A stretch of DNA of 16,628 nucleotides, taken from the NCBI GenBank assembly GCA_036509075.1, contig DATCGG010000534.1, positions 1 to 16,628 on the forward strand, read 5' to 3'. Below, one piece after another: positions 14,564-16,628 of this stretch. Positions within the stretch are counted from its first letter, which is position 1. Each line of letters begins with the position of its first letter. The notes beneath the pieces are model-generated. The model had not been told where the DNA came from and made no database searches. It worked only from the letters and a program-made list of their open reading frames with translations. This DNA comes from JAJKIV01 sp036509075 (GTDB taxonomy: Bacteria; Gemmatimonadota; Gemmatimonadetes; Gemmatimonadales; Gemmatimonadaceae). The position numbers were made by a program, and so were the translations under genes.

Positions 14564-16380
14564 GGCTCGATCACCCAGAACTGCATCCGATACGAGAAGA
14601 CCGTAAACGCGATGCGTGTCCCGTCGCGCGAGACGGCCGGCTGGGTCTTGTCCGTGGGATCGAACGTCACCTGCATCGGGGTTCCGCCTGTCGAGCTCAC
14701 GCGGAATACCTGGAAATGCCCGTCGTTCGCCGGCGCGATGAACGCGACCCACTTGAAGTCCGGTGAGACGCCGACTCCGGAGAACTGCTGTTCGCTCGCG
14801 AACCGGTGAATGAGTCGAGCCGGGCCGCCGTCGCGCGCGACGACGTAGATCGCTCGCTGGTCGTGGGCTTCGGCGGCGGTGAACACAATGCTGTCGGAGC
14901 CGGGTGCCCACTCGACCTGGTCGACATCACCGCGAACGCCGTCGATCGGGACGCGACGGGCCTCGCGCGTCACGACGCCGCTCGACGAGTCGATTCCCAC
15001 GGTGAACAGCACGCCGCGCAGGCGGGTGCCGTCATTCACCTCCGTCCCGTAGGCGATCCACGCCCCGTCCGGCGACCACCTGGGCCACCCGGTTTCGGTG
15101 CCTCCCGTGGTGATCGACTTCGCCGGGGCGGAGCCGTCGGCCGGCTGAATCCAGACGTCGTCGAGCCCATTCGCGTGCGAGTGCAGGACGATCCACTTCC
15201 CGTTAGGCGACCAGTCGAGCCCCTGATCCTCGGACGATGAGGCGCGGATCACGGCCTGCGGCGCCGCGGCCGGCGTCTCGGCATCCACGTTCACGACCCC
15301 GAGATCCTGCGCTATGTCGGGGTAGTGCAGGTCATCGATGACACGGCGCCAGCTGCCGTAGGTGAAGCCGATGCGCTTGTCGTCTCGGCTCCAGGTCGGC
15401 GTCTCGGACTGAAACGAGGTGACCTGCCGGACCGTGCCGCTGTCGGACGGCACGACGGCGATGAAGGTTCGGTAGTCCTGCACACCGAACAGCACGCGGC
15501 CGTACCTGCCCACCGATGGGCCGTAGGTGTCGCGCGCAAAGCTGGTCAATCGGACGGCGGCCCCGGCCGGGAGGGGTCGCACCCAGAGATCGAGGGTGCC
15601 GCGCGCGTTAGGCGATGCGTAGTAGAGCCGCGTGCCGTCCAACGAGAACGCGATCGGACCGTACGCTTCCGGAACGGTCGATCCTGAGGCGGGCGTACCG
15701 CACGGGACGCTCACGAATTGCCGGCCGCCAGCCGCGGCGAGGCACGCGAGCGTTTTGCCATCGGGCGACCAGGCCGGGGAGCTCAGTCGCATCGCGCTGG
15801 GCTGCACGCGCGCGTCGGTTCCGTCCTGCTTGCCGGTCCAGAGCAGCGACCCATTTGGCTGGGGCACGACACCGGCCAGGCGTGAACCGTCGCTCGCCCA
15901 GGCAATGTCGCGAAACCGGTTCGGATCGATCGCGACCGAATCGGTTCCGACAACGATGCTCGGAAACGAATTGGTCCACAGGCGGCGCCGGTCCCCCGCG
16001 CGGACGTCGACGATCCACCACGCGAAGTTGCCGTGGGCATCGGACTGGAATGCGGCCACGCGTCGCGAGTCCGGAAGCCATGCGATGCTCGTGATCCGTC
16101 CGCCCGCGGGGCCGACGGTCGTCACAGGTCCGCCGGAGATCTGCGAGAGCCGGAGTCTTCCCTCGGACGCGTAGGCGAGCCATTGCCCGTCGGGCGACAT
16201 GGCGCCGACGGGGTCGCGGTATCCGACGGGTCCGAGCTGTCGCGCGTCGACGACGAACCGGAGACGGGCGGTCCCTGGTGATTGCGCCAGGACGTTCGCG
16301 GCGCACGCCATCGAGATTCCGGCCGTGACCATTGCGGCGCCCACCCTGATTTGCGTGCGTCGCTTCGGTAATGCCGTCAT
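14560..16380 (-). CDS. Secreted TolB-like PD40 beta-propeller protein
   Basis: The 606-residue exported protein has a signal peptide at about 1-33 (basic KRRTQIR, hydrophobic core, cleavage near VLAQS). At least ten PD40/WD40-like blade motifs of the form SPDGKWIAY follow, for example MSPDGQWLAYAS, AWSPDGKTLACLA, DWSPNGKWIVLHS, RWSPDGAWIAYGT and VSRDGTRIAFTVF. They span about residue 55 to the C-terminus, which suggests two propellers or one large one. There is no peptidase, kinase or TM domain, so it is not a DPP-IV-type enzyme. A binding or scaffolding role in the periplasm or at the cell surface is inferred. Two CCTAACG heptamers encode SPN turns inside the repeats. It ends in a 4-bp overlap with the acetyltransferase stop. 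Confidence 0.9.
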   Translation of the reverse strand: MTALPKRRTQIRVGAAMVTAGISMACAANVLAQSPGTARLRFVVDARQLGPVGYRDPVGAMSPDGQWLAYASEGRLRLSQISGGPVTTVGPAGGRITSIAWLPDSRRVAAFQSDAHGNFAWWIVDVRAGDRRRLWTNSFPSIVVGTDSVAIDPNRFRDIAWASDGSRLAGVVPQPNGSLLWTGKQDGTDARVQPSAMRLSSPAWSPDGKTLACLAAAGGRQFVSVPCGTPASGSTVPEAYGPIAFSLDGTRLYYASPNARGTLDLWVRPLPAGAAVRLTSFARDTYGPSVGRYGRVLFGVQDYRTFIAVVPSDSGTVRQVTSFQSETPTWSRDDKRIGFTYGSWRRVIDDLHYPDIAQDLGVVNVDAETPAAAPQAVIRASSSEDQGLDWSPNGKWIVLHSHANGLDDVWIQPADGSAPAKSITTGGTETGWPRWSPDGAWIAYGTEVNDGTRLRGVLFTVGIDSSSGVVTREARRVPIDGVRGDVDQVEWAPGSDSIVFTAAEAHDQRAIYVVARDGGPARLIHRFASEQQFSGVGVSPDFKWVAFIAPANDGHFQVFRVSSTGGTPMQVTFDPTDKTQPAVSRDGTRIAFTVFSYRMQFWVIEP

Positions 16381-16628
16381 GCCACAAACTTATGCCAACC
16401 CGTACCGGTGGGCGAGGAAACACCCACAGAGTGCTTCTGGCGCCTCGTACGACGTCGGTGCAGGGGCAAGCTCTTTCCGGGACAACCATTGGGCGGACGA
16501 AGCGGAAACGGCCGGATCCGGCTTGAATTGACGCCGGCGCTATGCAACGAGCCCGGATTTCTTGGGAACGCCCTCGGGAACGCATGAGCTTCACCGGTGT
16601 CGCTTACCAAAAAAATCCCGGCTCGTGG
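16381..16628. other. Terminal intergenic stretch; no gene recognised
   Basis: No convincing coding region is seen in these 248 bp. They contain the upstream region of the PD40 gene (minus strand). They also hold an inverted repeat with arms at 16547-16565 and 16607-16626, matching except for about two mismatches and one gap. The run of seven A at 16609-16615 reads as T7 on the minus strand, just after a GC-rich segment. This fits half of an intrinsic terminator for a minus-strand gene lying beyond the window edge. Confidence 0.4.

Noticed and set aside
16511..16522. 12-bp perfect palindrome GCCGGATCCGGC
   Set aside because: Several palindromes of this length are expected by chance in 16 kb of GC-rich DNA, and it is not repeated nearby.
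16377..16610. Minus-strand open frame of 77 codons at the right end
   Set aside because: It overlaps the PD40 start, is Arg/Pro-rich and lacks a Shine-Dalgarno or any domain.

Overview
This is a GC-rich (roughly two thirds G+C by eye) bacterial chromosomal window with no phage, transposase, CRISPR, rRNA or tRNA signal. Several features suggest Gemmatimonadota or a related soil lineage such as Acidobacteriota: an ADOP-type orphan permease, a secreted TolB-like PD40 propeller, a trypsin/RCC1-repeat exoprotein, a 7TM-AraC regulator and many secreted proteins. The assignment is an inference from gene content, not from a marker gene.

Layout. A 1-Cys peroxiredoxin (+, 82-753) converges on a DUF3455 lipoprotein (-, 988-1584) across an intergenic array of 16-17 bp repeats arranged as a large inverted repeat. 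Next comes a three-gene minus-strand operon (5402 down to 1814). It encodes a secreted protein with a DRCEG motif, a two-TM envelope protein, and a secreted trypsin-like protease fused to seven RCC1 repeats. Both junctions are 4-nt start/stop overlaps. Divergent from it by only 47 bp is a plus-strand pair: a Tat-exported M19 dipeptidase-like protein whose first metal motif appears lost, followed by a GyrI-like effector-binding domain protein.

That pair converges on an ADOP permease (-, 7295-9724) across a second long inverted repeat (7073-7279). Upstream of the permease on the minus strand are an LLM flavin oxidoreductase (9787-10875) and then a carbon-nitrogen hydrolase with a 7TM-AraC regulator 17 bp downstream of it (13148 down to 11092). 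The window ends with a small glycine-zipper exported protein (-), a RimJ/RimL-type GNAT acetyltransferase (+) and a 606-residue secreted PD40 propeller (-). The last two genes overlap at their stop codons.

The two most distinctive non-coding signals are the heptamer CCTAACG/CGTTAGG, found about fifteen times in every reading phase and between genes, and the long inverted repeats filling two convergent gene ends. The most interesting gene set is the translationally coupled secreted protein / membrane protein / trypsin-RCC1 operon, which I cannot match to a named system.
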